DNA from: Microbacterium sp. LWO12-1.2
GTDB taxonomy: Bacteria > Actinomycetota > Actinomycetes > Actinomycetales > Microbacteriaceae
Direction of reading: 5' to 3'
Length of the DNA stretch: 64,000 bases
Assembly (NCBI RefSeq): GCF_040675875.1
Contig: NZ_JBEGII010000001.1
Location: forward strand, 2,480,001-2,544,000
In this document: piece by piece, positions 53,263 through 61,196 of the stretch
How positions within the stretch are numbered: the stretch's first letter is position 1
Layout: each line of letters begins with the position of its first letter
Position numbers and translations under genes: made by a program
The notes under the pieces: generated by a model
The model's input: the letters and a program-made list of their open reading frames with translations, nothing else
What the model was told of the DNA's origin: nothing
The model's database searches: none

Positions 53263-53766
53263 ATGTCCTACAAAGTCCCGCGAATGACCGAGGAGCAATC
53301 TCGCGCCTGGTTGGCGCTCGTCTGGACGGCAGAACTGCTCCCCGCAGCGCTCGACGCGCAACTGCAGACGGACTCCGGCCTGACGCACTTCGAGTTCATG
53401 GTCATCGGCACACTCCAGCAGGCGAAGAACAGCACTCTGCGCACGAAGGACCTCGCCTCCGCGACGAACTCGACGCTGCCTCGACTGTCGAGAGTCGTCG
53501 GCAAGCTCGCGGTTCGCGACCTGGTGGAACGCATCGGAGCAGATGACGACGCCCGCGTCGTGAACGTCAGGCTCACCGCAGCGGGGCGACGTGAACTCAT
53601 CCGCGCGGTACCCGATCACATCGCTCTCGCCAAGTCGGTCGTCATCGACCGACTGTCCGATGACGACCTCCGAGCATTGACCCGCATTCTTGCACCGCTC
53701 GTCGAGCGTCTCGATCCGCTCCACCGCGTCGGGTTCGCTGCGGCCGAGAAATCCTCCTCCCGCTGA
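53263..53766 (+). CDS. MarR-family transcriptional regulator
   Basis: A 167-residue winged-helix regulator. The recognition helix region reads LRTKDLASATNSTLPRLSRVVGKLAVRDLVERI and the wing DDDARVVNVRLTAAGR, typical of MarR/SlyA proteins. It is divergent from the F420-type reductase and probably controls it and itself through the dyad between them. Confidence 0.9.
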   Translation: MSYKVPRMTEEQSRAWLALVWTAELLPAALDAQLQTDSGLTHFEFMVIGTLQQAKNSTLRTKDLASATNSTLPRLSRVVGKLAVRDLVERIGADDDARVVNVRLTAAGRRELIRAVPDHIALAKSVVIDRLSDDDLRALTRILAPLVERLDPLHRVGFAAAEKSSSR

Positions 53767-53789
53767 GCGGATTCCCGTCTCGACGGCCG

Positions 53790-54656
53790 TCAGCCCTGTC
53801 GGCGTGTGATCTCCGCCATCGCCGACCAGTCGAGCCTGGCGAGCTCTTCATCCTGGAGTGTCTGCTCGAAGATGTCAGTGAGAACCGACGCGGTCGGCAG
53901 GGCTGCGCGGAACTCCTGCGCAGCCGACCGTGCCAGATTGAGATCTTTGAGCCCCAACTCCGCCGAGAACCCGACGGGCAGATACCCACGTTCGGCGATC
54001 ATCTTGCCGTATCCGGTGTAGGCGCTGCCGGTGTAGGCGGCATCGGTCAGGATCTCGACGAAGACCGACCCGTCGACGCCTCCTCGTTCGATCAGGTTGA
54101 CCGATTCGGCCAGCGCCTGCAGCGTGTGGATGAGGTTGTAGTTGACCCCGATCTTGACCAGATTCGCACGCTCGGGCTGATCTCCCAGGCGCCAGGTGCG
54201 CTTGCCGAGAACGCTCAGGAACTCCTCGGCGCGATCCAGGGCCGCCTCGGGGCCGGCGGCGACGATGTTCAGACCGCCGCTGGCCGCCAGGTGCGGACGT
54301 CCCAACACGGGGGCCGCGACGTAGTCGACCCCGGCCGCATTGTGCCGCTCGACCAGCTTGCGCACGGTGTCAAGGCTCAGCGTCGACATGTTCACGTGCA
54401 CCGAGCCGGCCGCAGCGCGGAGCGACTCATCCGTGAAGACCGCGTTGGCGGCCGCATCGTTCGCGAGCATGGAGATCGCGACCCCGGCGCGAAGGGCCTC
54501 GGCTGGTGTCTCCGCCGCGCGAGCCCCGGCGGCGACGAGTGGCTCCAGTGGACCGCTCGAGCGGTTCCACACGAGCACGTCATGCCCGGCATCGATGAGC
54601 CGGTGAGCCATGCCTGCACCCATGGTGCCGAGGCCGAGGAAACCAACAGTGGTCAC
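53790..54656 (-). CDS. 3-hydroxyisobutyrate/hydroxyacid dehydrogenase-family protein
   Basis: A 288-residue beta-hydroxyacid dehydrogenase. The N-terminal GFLGLGTMGAGMAHRL is the NAD(P)-binding motif, the substrate-binding SGG region appears in HLAASGGLNIVAAG, and the catalytic Lys is in NLVKIGVNYN. The GTG start has GGAG upstream. The enzyme would oxidise a beta-hydroxy acid; imine-reductase activity is a possible alternative. It lies downstream of the LacI regulator gene in the catabolic island, and was likely recruited to the same pathway. Confidence 0.88.
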   Translation of the reverse strand: MTTVGFLGLGTMGAGMAHRLIDAGHDVLVWNRSSGPLEPLVAAGARAAETPAEALRAGVAISMLANDAAANAVFTDESLRAAAGSVHVNMSTLSLDTVRKLVERHNAAGVDYVAAPVLGRPHLAASGGLNIVAAGPEAALDRAEEFLSVLGKRTWRLGDQPERANLVKIGVNYNLIHTLQALAESVNLIERGGVDGSVFVEILTDAAYTGSAYTGYGKMIAERGYLPVGFSAELGLKDLNLARSAAQEFRAALPTASVLTDIFEQTLQDEELARLDWSAMAEITRRQG

Positions 54657-54695
54657 GAGAAACTCCGTTCGGTGGTGAGGGGAGAGAGAACAAGC

Positions 54696-55751
54696 TCAGG
54701 GTGAGTATGCGGTCGTCGAGCCGCGCTCGATGAACTCGGGGTCAAGCGTCTGACGGACTTCGGTCGGCCGCACTCCTTCTAGGAGATCGAATGCGATGCG
54801 CGCACTGCGACGCCCCAGCTCGAAACCGGGCATACGCACCGTCGTGAGCGGCGGGTTGAGATGGTCGACGAGCGGCGCGTCGTTGTAGCCGACCACCGAG
54901 ATGTCCTCAGGACAACGCAATCTAGCGGCTCGAATCGCATCGATGGCGCCGATCGCCATCAGGTCGTTGTGCGCGAAGATCGCCGTCGGCCGCCTATCGG
55001 GCGGCTGCCGAAGAAGCATCTCGGCCTGACGTCGCCCTTCCTCGACGTTGCTGTCCGGCGCGTGGGCACCGGTCGACACGTCCGCAGCTTCTGGATGCTC
55101 ACGGAGAGCCTCCTCGAACCCCCGCGCGCGCTCGACGAACGAAGAGATCTGGAACGTACCGGGAATCTGGGCGATGCGCCGGTGGCCCAGGGACAGGAGA
55201 TGGTCGACCGCCACCCTGGCACCGACGAAGTCATCAGGCAACACTTCGAGATGGCGTCGTTCGATGCCGGACTGCGCCGAGGAACTGAATCCTCGCACCG
55301 CCAGCACCACCGGAACACGCCGCTCGAGGTCTGCGACGAAGTCCTCATCGTCGACCTGCGCGGCGCTCAGGATGATGCAGTCCACCTGATTGCGCAGCAG
55401 CCGTGTCACGACGCTGCGGAGTATCGCCGGGTCATCGTGGGTTTCGGCGACGAGCGGCGTGTATGTGCCAGTGCGGGCTTCGTGCTCGATCCCCCGCAGC
55501 AGGGAGACCACGAAGGAGTTGGCCAAGTCGGCGACGACGACACCGATGGTGCCCGTCCTTCCCCGGCGAAGACTCTGTGCGACCGCGTTGGTGCGGTAGC
55601 CGAGCCCCTCGGCGATGGCGACCACCCTCGCCTTGGTCGCATCGCTCACGAGGTGGGACTGGTCATCGCTCAGTGCTCGCGACGCAGTGGCGACATGGAC
55701 GCCGGCCTCACGGGCGACGTCCTTCAGATTCGGTACTCGAGATTCGGCCAT
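54696..55751 (-). CDS. LacI-family regulator of the catabolic island
   Basis: A 351-residue repressor. The helix-turn-helix is NLKDVAREAGVHVATASRALSDD and the hinge NAVAQSLRRGRTGTIG; the effector domain contains VVADLANSF and IFAHNDLMAIGAIDAI. The ATG at MAESRVPNLK is preferred to an upstream arginine-rich frame. Three operators of the form TGCAAACGATTGCA in nearby promoters match the usual LacI consensus, so this is the best candidate for their regulator. Confidence 0.88.
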   Translation of the reverse strand: MAESRVPNLKDVAREAGVHVATASRALSDDQSHLVSDATKARVVAIAEGLGYRTNAVAQSLRRGRTGTIGVVVADLANSFVVSLLRGIEHEARTGTYTPLVAETHDDPAILRSVVTRLLRNQVDCIILSAAQVDDEDFVADLERRVPVVLAVRGFSSSAQSGIERRHLEVLPDDFVGARVAVDHLLSLGHRRIAQIPGTFQISSFVERARGFEEALREHPEAADVSTGAHAPDSNVEEGRRQAEMLLRQPPDRRPTAIFAHNDLMAIGAIDAIRAARLRCPEDISVVGYNDAPLVDHLNPPLTTVRMPGFELGRRSARIAFDLLEGVRPTEVRQTLDPEFIERGSTTAYSP

Positions 55752-55893
55752 CTTCGCACTGTAACGCCCGTTGATTCGTCCCCGGCGCAGGGAGTCCGCG
55801 CTCCGCGTCATGCGGACCGATCCCCTGGGGTCTCGGTCCGCACGATCGACGCCGTCACTCTGACCCACGCTCTCGTGAGATGTTTTCCCTCGC

Positions 55894-57150
55894 TCAGTAC
55901 GGGTTGGCGACCATGAGTTCTTCGGCAGGGTACTTCGTGAGGATCACCGGGCCGTCCTCCGTGACGACGACCTCTTCTTCGATGCGCGCGGCAGAGTAAC
56001 CGTCGCTCGCAGGGCAGTAGGTCTCGACCGCGAACACCATTCCGGTCTTGATCTCGACGGGTTCGCGGTAGCTGTTCAGTCTCGAGATGACCGGTCGTTC
56101 GTGGAGTCCGAGCCCGAGGCCGTGGCAGAACTGCAGCCCGAAGGCCGACAACTCGTCATCGAAACCGAGGGACTCCGCCGTGGGGAACAAGGACGCGATC
56201 TCGTCCGAGCCCACGCCCGGCTTGATGGCGGCGATGGCGTTGTCCATCCACTCCCTCGCGCGGGAGTAGGCGCTCTTCTGCGCGCCCGTGGCGCGGCCCA
56301 CGCTGAACGTGCGGTAGTAGCACGTGCGATAGCCGTTGAACGAGTGGATGATGTCGAAGAACGCCTGGTCTCCCGGACGGATGATCCGATCGGTGAAGTT
56401 GTGCGGGTGCGGGTTGCATCGCTCGCCGGAGATCGCGTTGATCGCTTCCACCTGGTCAGACCCGTACTCGTAGAGCTTCTTCGCGGCCATGGCGACGATG
56501 TCGCTCTCGCGCACGCCAGGCTTCAGCGCCTCGACGATGTCGGTGTACACACCGTCGACCATCGCCGCCGCCTGGTTCAGCAACATGATCTCGTCGGAGC
56601 TCTTGATCTCGCGAGCATCGAGCATGTGCTGCTGGGCATCGACCACCGTGAGACCCTGGCGCTGCATCTCGAACAGGAAGGGAGGCTCGACGATGTCGAT
56701 CCCGACGGGTGCATTGTGCAGACCCATGTCCTTCAAGATGCCCTTGATCTCGGTCACCGCGTCGACCATGAGACCCGCCGTGGGAGCTACCGCGCCTCGG
56801 AAGCCGAGGAAACCGGGGTGGTTGTGATCCTGCTTCAACCACGGCGAATAGAGCTGGTGGTGCTTCACCGCGGAACCGAAGTCCCACAGGTGCGGCTCGC
56901 CACCTCGTGTGAGCAGGGCGTACCGGATCATCTTGTCGCCCAGAGCGCCGCCCACCCAGGACGACGTGGTGTAGCGGATGTTGTAGAAGTCGAACAACAG
57001 GAACGCCCCGCATTCGCTCGCTTCCAGGGCCGCTTGCGCGCGCTGGAGGCGGTAATCCCGCAGGCGGGAGAAGTCGACCCGCATCTCGTAGTCGACACCC
57101 ATCTGCCCGGGCGTCAGGAGCGGTCGGGGAGTGTTGGCGGCTTCGGCCAT
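55894..57150 (-). CDS. M24-fold (creatinase/Xaa-Pro hydrolase-like) protein with altered metal site
   Basis: A 418-residue pita-bread-fold protein. Residues 1-190 form the N-terminal domain and 191-418 the catalytic domain. Of the five usual metal ligands Asp266 (FFDII), His343 (FCHGLGLG), Glu376 (FAVETY) and Glu391 (RIEEE) are present, but the second Asp is Cys277 (RTCYYRTF). The sequence is M24-like and related by eye to DddP/creatinase-type lyases rather than plain aminopeptidases. It is probably a lyase or hydrolase on a small molecule. A LacI-type operator lies about 50 bases before the ATG. Confidence 0.75.
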   Translation of the reverse strand: MAEAANTPRPLLTPGQMGVDYEMRVDFSRLRDYRLQRAQAALEASECGAFLLFDFYNIRYTTSSWVGGALGDKMIRYALLTRGGEPHLWDFGSAVKHHQLYSPWLKQDHNHPGFLGFRGAVAPTAGLMVDAVTEIKGILKDMGLHNAPVGIDIVEPPFLFEMQRQGLTVVDAQQHMLDAREIKSSDEIMLLNQAAAMVDGVYTDIVEALKPGVRESDIVAMAAKKLYEYGSDQVEAINAISGERCNPHPHNFTDRIIRPGDQAFFDIIHSFNGYRTCYYRTFSVGRATGAQKSAYSRAREWMDNAIAAIKPGVGSDEIASLFPTAESLGFDDELSAFGLQFCHGLGLGLHERPVISRLNSYREPVEIKTGMVFAVETYCPASDGYSAARIEEEVVVTEDGPVILTKYPAEELMVANPY

Positions 57151-57201
57151 CAGTGGCGGCCTCTCTGTCGGGACGGTTGTCGTAATTGACGTTACCGCAA
57201 A

Positions 57202-57215
57202 TTCAAACGATTGCA
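57202..57215. promoter_or_regulatory. Island LacI operator upstream of the M24 gene
   Basis: TTCAAACGATTGCA matches the other two copies in this island at 59.7 and 61.1 kb apart from its second base. Central CG flanked by AA/TT is the classic LacI pattern. Confidence 0.7.
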
Positions 57216-57366
57216 TTCATGTGTGGAAGCCGATTCCGGAGGGGGGATCGCCACCGCTTCCTCACGGAGATCACGGGGAAGCCATCTGGCGTCCGACTCG
57301 CCACCCGACCGCCGAACGAGGTGGGCTGGACAATGCTGTGACGCGTGGAGCGCAGACAGCGAGCCG

Positions 57367-57409
57367 CAGGGTGGGCTTCCTTGCTCATGGAGCGAGGAAG
57401 CCCACCCTG
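57367..57409 (-). terminator. Very strong hairpin after the RidA-like gene
   Basis: Perfect 15-bp arms CAGGGTGGGCTTCCT and AGGAAGCCCACCCTG with an additional 4-bp inner stem. It lies eight bases after the RidA-like stop. Confidence 0.88.
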
Positions 57410-57416
57410 TCGGCCG

Positions 57417-57806
57417 TCAGCGCACCGCGGCGATGCCGTCGATCTCGATCGTGGCACCGTTGTAGAGCGAGTGGACACCGATGACGGTGCTCGCGGACGG
57501 CGTCGTTGTGTTGATGATACGGTTGCGCGTCTCGCGCCAGGTGTAGAGCTTCTCCTGGTCCAGCTCCGTGATGTACACGTTCACGCGAACCAGGTCGTCG
57601 TACGTCACGCCGGCGGCGTTCAGAGCGCGCTCGAACTCGCCGTACGTGAGCTCGATGGCACGGACGAAGTCGGTGGGAACGGACCCGTCCTCTTCGAAGC
57701 CGACCTGGCCCGAGATGAAGACCAGCTCGCCCGCGGTGACGCGAGTGCTGTCCGAGATACCGGGAACCACGGGCGCCGGGATGCGGGAGATGCGTTCGTT
57801 GGTCAT
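57417..57806 (-). CDS. RidA-family protein lacking the deaminase Arg
   Basis: A 129-residue trimeric-fold protein (MTNERISRIPAPVVPG). The core VFISGQVGFEEDG and ALNAAGVTYDDLVRVNVYI are RidA-like. At the position of E. coli RidA Arg105 the sequence is PSASTV, so the residue is Ala. That Arg is required for imine deamination, so this is probably a Rid group with another role. Start taken at the second ATG because AAAGGAG is 8 bases upstream of it but only 2 bases before the first. It is followed by the strong terminator, so it ends its transcript. Confidence 0.85.
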   Translation of the reverse strand: MTNERISRIPAPVVPGISDSTRVTAGELVFISGQVGFEEDGSVPTDFVRAIELTYGEFERALNAAGVTYDDLVRVNVYITELDQEKLYTWRETRNRIINTTTPSASTVIGVHSLYNGATIEIDGIAAVR

Positions 57807-57845
57807 ATTCATTGCTCCTTTATATTGCGGATGGCCTGACGGGCT

Positions 57846-58421
57846 TTACTCGTCGCGTCCGTAGACGACGCAGAACGGGACGGAGGACGCAGGAAGCGAG
57901 GATCGATCCGAGAGTGTGTGCCACCGGCGATTGTGATAAACGAGCGGCACGGGCTCCTTGTCGACATCGTCGCCATGCTTCTTGGACTCGATCGCCTCGA
58001 CGAGGATCAGGGTCGAGCCGTTCGCATCCACACGCTGCACGACCCGGCCGCGCAGCCAGTGCGCCCCCGGATAGTACGGCTCACCGGTGGGGAGCCGTCC
58101 CCACTCGACGTCCGGGCCGAATCGGTCGACACCGCGCTGCGCCCCCAGCTTGGCCAGCGCGACCTGATCCGCGGCGAGCATGTGCACGACGACCGTCTCA
58201 GCTTTGAGGATCGTCGGCGTGCTCGACGAGAGGGCCGACGCGGAAAACACGAGAGTCGGCGGATCGATGGACACGGACGCGACAGAGCTGACGGTCATCG
58301 CGACCGGCCCGTCGCCGGCGTCGGCGGTGACGATCGCGACGCCGGCCGGATGCGACCGGAAGGCGAAGCGGAAGTCGTCGGCGGAGATGGCGGAAGGCGT
58401 CTCAGTCATGGTCATTTTCAT
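57846..58421 (-). CDS. Flavin reductase (flavin-dependent monooxygenase partner)
   Basis: A 191-residue flavin-reductase-domain protein. The FMN-binding pattern AFRSHPAGVAIVTAD and SVASVSIDPPTLVFSASALSSS are in order, and VDRFGPDVEW follows. It would supply reduced flavin to the monooxygenase encoded 43 bases upstream. The start is the first of three closely spaced ATGs and could be any of them. No signal peptide. Confidence 0.87.
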   Translation of the reverse strand: MKMTMTETPSAISADDFRFAFRSHPAGVAIVTADAGDGPVAMTVSSVASVSIDPPTLVFSASALSSSTPTILKAETVVVHMLAADQVALAKLGAQRGVDRFGPDVEWGRLPTGEPYYPGAHWLRGRVVQRVDANGSTLILVEAIESKKHGDDVDKEPVPLVYHNRRWHTLSDRSSLPASSVPFCVVYGRDE

Positions 58422-58464
58422 ACCGTTCACTTGGTTGGTTTCGAAGTCGGGTACAGATGGGGAC

Positions 58465-59667
58465 TCATACGACGGGCAAGACGAAACGGGCATCGCCTTC
58501 ACGGCCCACCATGACCCTGCCCAGAGCCTCGTAGCCGCTCGCAGAGAGGGTGTGCCCGTGTCGGGCCGCCGCTGCCTGGTCGCGCCAGATCCGCTGAAGA
58601 ACCGACGAATCGGCGAACCCTGCGGAACCGTGCGCCGTCACGAGGTCGCTGATGAGCTGAGTGATCGTATCGATGACCCAGCCCGCCTTCGCGCGCAGGG
58701 CGATCCGGTCGGCATACGGCGCATAGTCTCCCCGCTCTGCCGTGCGGTAGATCTCGTCGGCGACCTGTTCTGCCAGCGCTTCGGCCGCGGCAAGCTGCAC
58801 GGCGGCCTTCGCGAGCGTGTACTGGAAGATCGTGGAATCCGCCTGACGGTCATACCCCGTGAAGGCGATCGACTTCGTTTCCGCCGCCGCTACGACGAAG
58901 TCCAATGCCGCGCGTCCCATTCCGAGGTGTGGCCCCACCAGGTTCATGAAGAGAGAGGGCACGAACATCGTCCGGTACGAGGTCCCGTGGTTGCTGCTGA
59001 TGTACTCGCCCTCGATCGCGGCAGTCAACCGGAAGATGCGATGACTCGGCACGAAGACATCGGTCGCGAGCTGAGTCACGCTCGCGGTCGACTTCATTCC
59101 GGCGACGAACCAGTCATCTTCGAACGTGAGGTCCTCGCGCGGGATCAACGCGACACCGGCGTCGACGATCTCGCCCGCACCGTTCTTGAGTGGCACACCG
59201 AGGAGCGACCAATCCGCCTCGCGGCTACCCGTGCCGTACGTCCATCGACCGGTGATACGGAATCCCCCGTCGACGGCGACGGCTTCTGACGTGGTGGCCA
59301 GCACGATGGAGACGAGGGCGCCCACCTTTCCGCGCTCACCCCAGACGTCTTCCTGTGCCTGATCGCTCATGAGGCTCAGCACCCACGCGCCGGTGTTGTA
59401 GATGCCAGCCATCCAGGCGAGACTGCCGTCGCCTGCGCCGATCGCGCTGGTCACAGCCTGCACGTCGCGGGTACTGGCTGCGAGCCCGCCGAACTTCTCC
59501 GGTGCAGACACATTGAAGGCACCCGTGGCGCGCACGGCTTCGAAGACACGCTCCGGAACGCGTCGAGAGAGATCTCCTTCACGCCCGCCTTCCGCGAGCT
59601 CCGGGCGGAGCCTCGTAACCTGGTCGACGATGTCGGCGGTCGATGGTCGAACAAGTGTGTCAGACAT
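58465..59667 (-). CDS. Acyl-CoA-dehydrogenase-fold flavin monooxygenase (group D, HpaB/DszC-like)
   Basis: A 400-residue enzyme of the two-component flavin monooxygenase type. The acyl-CoA-dehydrogenase fold is recognised from TRDVQAVTSAIGAGDGSLAWM, the ITGRWTYGTGSREADW flavin region and the C-terminal ATRHGHTLSASGYE-like helix. The lack of the Glu typical of acyl-CoA dehydrogenases and the adjacent flavin reductase point to a monooxygenase such as HpaB, IacA or DszC-type. A strong GAGGAGGAA ribosome site is present. A LacI-type operator lies 50 bases upstream. Likely hydroxylates an aromatic or heterocyclic substrate; identity unknown. Confidence 0.85.
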   Translation of the reverse strand: MSDTLVRPSTADIVDQVTRLRPELAEGGREGDLSRRVPERVFEAVRATGAFNVSAPEKFGGLAASTRDVQAVTSAIGAGDGSLAWMAGIYNTGAWVLSLMSDQAQEDVWGERGKVGALVSIVLATTSEAVAVDGGFRITGRWTYGTGSREADWSLLGVPLKNGAGEIVDAGVALIPREDLTFEDDWFVAGMKSTASVTQLATDVFVPSHRIFRLTAAIEGEYISSNHGTSYRTMFVPSLFMNLVGPHLGMGRAALDFVVAAAETKSIAFTGYDRQADSTIFQYTLAKAAVQLAAAEALAEQVADEIYRTAERGDYAPYADRIALRAKAGWVIDTITQLISDLVTAHGSAGFADSSVLQRIWRDQAAAARHGHTLSASGYEALGRVMVGREGDARFVLPVV

Positions 59668-59714
59668 GGGTGTTCCTCCTCGGGGCGGTTGATCGTTTGG
59701 AGCGAATGGCGGAG

Positions 59715-59728
59715 TGCAAACGATTGCT
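59715..59728. promoter_or_regulatory. Island LacI operator upstream of the monooxygenase gene
   Basis: TGCAAACGATTGCT, matching its siblings at 57.2 and 61.1 kb at 13 of 14 bases or better. It sits between the monooxygenase and GntR genes. Confidence 0.7.
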
Positions 59729-59822
59729 ATCGCCTGATGGTAAGCCGAGATTGTTGCGGTGATGTTTCGCGGTCATGGGTGGTCGGCGGCGTCGCTCGCG
59801 TTGGGATGCCGCCTTCTGCGCG

Positions 59823-60491
59823 CTATGCATCGAAGACCTCCGGGTGTCGAGCAAGTTCCAATCGACTGCGGCGGATGTGCCGTCGGAGCACCTGCTCAGC
59901 CTCTTCGACATCTCGCCGACGAAGAGCCGTGACGAGCAGATGATGGTCGTGGTGGACCGCATCGTCGCCCTCACGATAGAAGAGACGTGTCGCGGTCCGC
60001 CGATAGTGCTGTGTCCGATTCCACAGCCGGAAGACCGTCTCGCCGAGCACGGTGGTCTGCACCGCCTGCAGGCTCGAGTGATGGAACTCGCGGTCCAGGA
60101 GCAGGAAGCGCTCGACATCCGACGTGCTCGCCATCGCATCAGCGAGGGCATCCATGCTGTCGATCACCGAGTCCGGGAGGAGGGGGACGTTCAAGCCCAG
60201 AAGCAGCGGCTCCAGGCTCTCCCTCATGCGATACATCTCTTCACAGTCCGACACCGTGAGCCTCGACACCCAGGCCCCGGTGTTCGCGACGATCGTCACG
60301 AGGCCCTCTGCCTCCAGCATCCGCAACGCCTCGCGGACGGGCAGCCGACTGGCGCCGAGCTGATCGGCGAGTTGGCCCTGACGGATACGCTCGCCCGGCG
60401 CGTACTCGCCCAGCAGGATGGCATCGCGCAACGTCGCCGCGATGCGAGCGCCGGTCGCGCCATGAATGAGAGTGCTGTTCGCTATCGACAT
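59823..60491 (-). CDS. FCD-domain GntR-family regulator
   Basis: A 222-residue regulator. The winged helix reads IAATLRDAILLGEYAPGERIRQGQLADQLGASRLPVREALRML, and the C-terminal FCD domain has a helical bundle with FHHSSLQ and HHDHHLLVTAL, a metal-ligand-rich pattern. It is encoded 7 bases after the VOC dioxygenase, so they are cotranscribed. It probably senses an intermediate of this pathway, in addition to the LacI control. Confidence 0.88.
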   Translation of the reverse strand: MSIANSTLIHGATGARIAATLRDAILLGEYAPGERIRQGQLADQLGASRLPVREALRMLEAEGLVTIVANTGAWVSRLTVSDCEEMYRMRESLEPLLLGLNVPLLPDSVIDSMDALADAMASTSDVERFLLLDREFHHSSLQAVQTTVLGETVFRLWNRTQHYRRTATRLFYREGDDAVHHDHHLLVTALRRRDVEEAEQVLRRHIRRSRLELARHPEVFDA

Positions 60492-60498
60492 GCGGGGC

Positions 60499-61041
60499 TC
60501 ATCGTTCGGGGTGGGCCGGGTGCCAGAGCAGCCGGTCGGATGACTGTTCGTATGCCTTGCCTTCAGGGAAGCTCACGAGCTCGAACTGCAGACCCCACGG
60601 GCTGGTGAAGTAGACCCAGCGCTGGCCTTCCGCGGCCTGGGCGCTGGATGTCGGCGAACCCATGACGTCGACGCCGTTGTCCTTCAGGTAGCGCACCGCC
60701 TCGTCGAGCTCATCGACGTAGAACGCGATGTGATATCCGCCGAGGTCACTGTTGCGCGGGTGGGGGGCCTGACCATCGGCAGCCTCGTACAGGAACACCT
60801 CGAAGTTGGCCCCGTTGCCCAGGCGGAAGAAGCGGATCTCGCTGATGACGGTGCGCGGATGCACTCCCAGATGGGTGTGCATCCAGTCATCGTCGGACTG
60901 CTTCGACCCGAGGGTGTAGACGCGGTCGCAACCGAGGATGTCGACAAGGAAGCGCTCGGCTTCTTCCAGATCCGGGACGGTGAATCCGATGTGATCGGTC
61001 CCGCGGATGCCGGGGATACCCCGACTCACGGCGTCAGCCAT
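60499..61041 (-). CDS. VOC-superfamily extradiol dioxygenase/glyoxalase-like enzyme
   Basis: A 180-residue vicinal-oxygen-chelate protein. Metal ligands are visible as His17 (GTDHIGF), His in GGYHIAFYV and Glu in QFELVSF, in the order typical of extradiol dioxygenases and glyoxalases. The ATG is preceded by AGAGGAG, which decides it over an upstream GTG. It could open an aromatic ring made by the monooxygenase. Alternative: a glyoxalase or methylmalonyl-epimerase-like isomerase. Confidence 0.8.
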   Translation of the reverse strand: MADAVSRGIPGIRGTDHIGFTVPDLEEAERFLVDILGCDRVYTLGSKQSDDDWMHTHLGVHPRTVISEIRFFRLGNGANFEVFLYEAADGQAPHPRNSDLGGYHIAFYVDELDEAVRYLKDNGVDVMGSPTSSAQAAEGQRWVYFTSPWGLQFELVSFPEGKAYEQSSDRLLWHPAHPER

Positions 61042-61115
61042 AGTGGACTCCTCTGTCACTGCAAAATTGGATACACCGTACCCACATCCGGAGTCTACGA
61101 CGGAGTATCCACTTA

Positions 61116-61129
61116 TGCAATCGTTTGTA
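61116..61129. promoter_or_regulatory. Island LacI operator in the VOC/E1 divergent promoter
   Basis: TGCAATCGTTTGTA reads TACAAACGATTGCA on the other strand and matches the copies at 57.2 and 59.7 kb. It can govern both the leftward VOC-GntR unit and the rightward E1-E2 unit. Confidence 0.7.
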
Positions 61130-61196
61130 TTGTATCCGATACTCCGCTACCGTCGACTCAGCGGTCTAGGTGATCGCGCGAGAGGAATGGGCGAAG

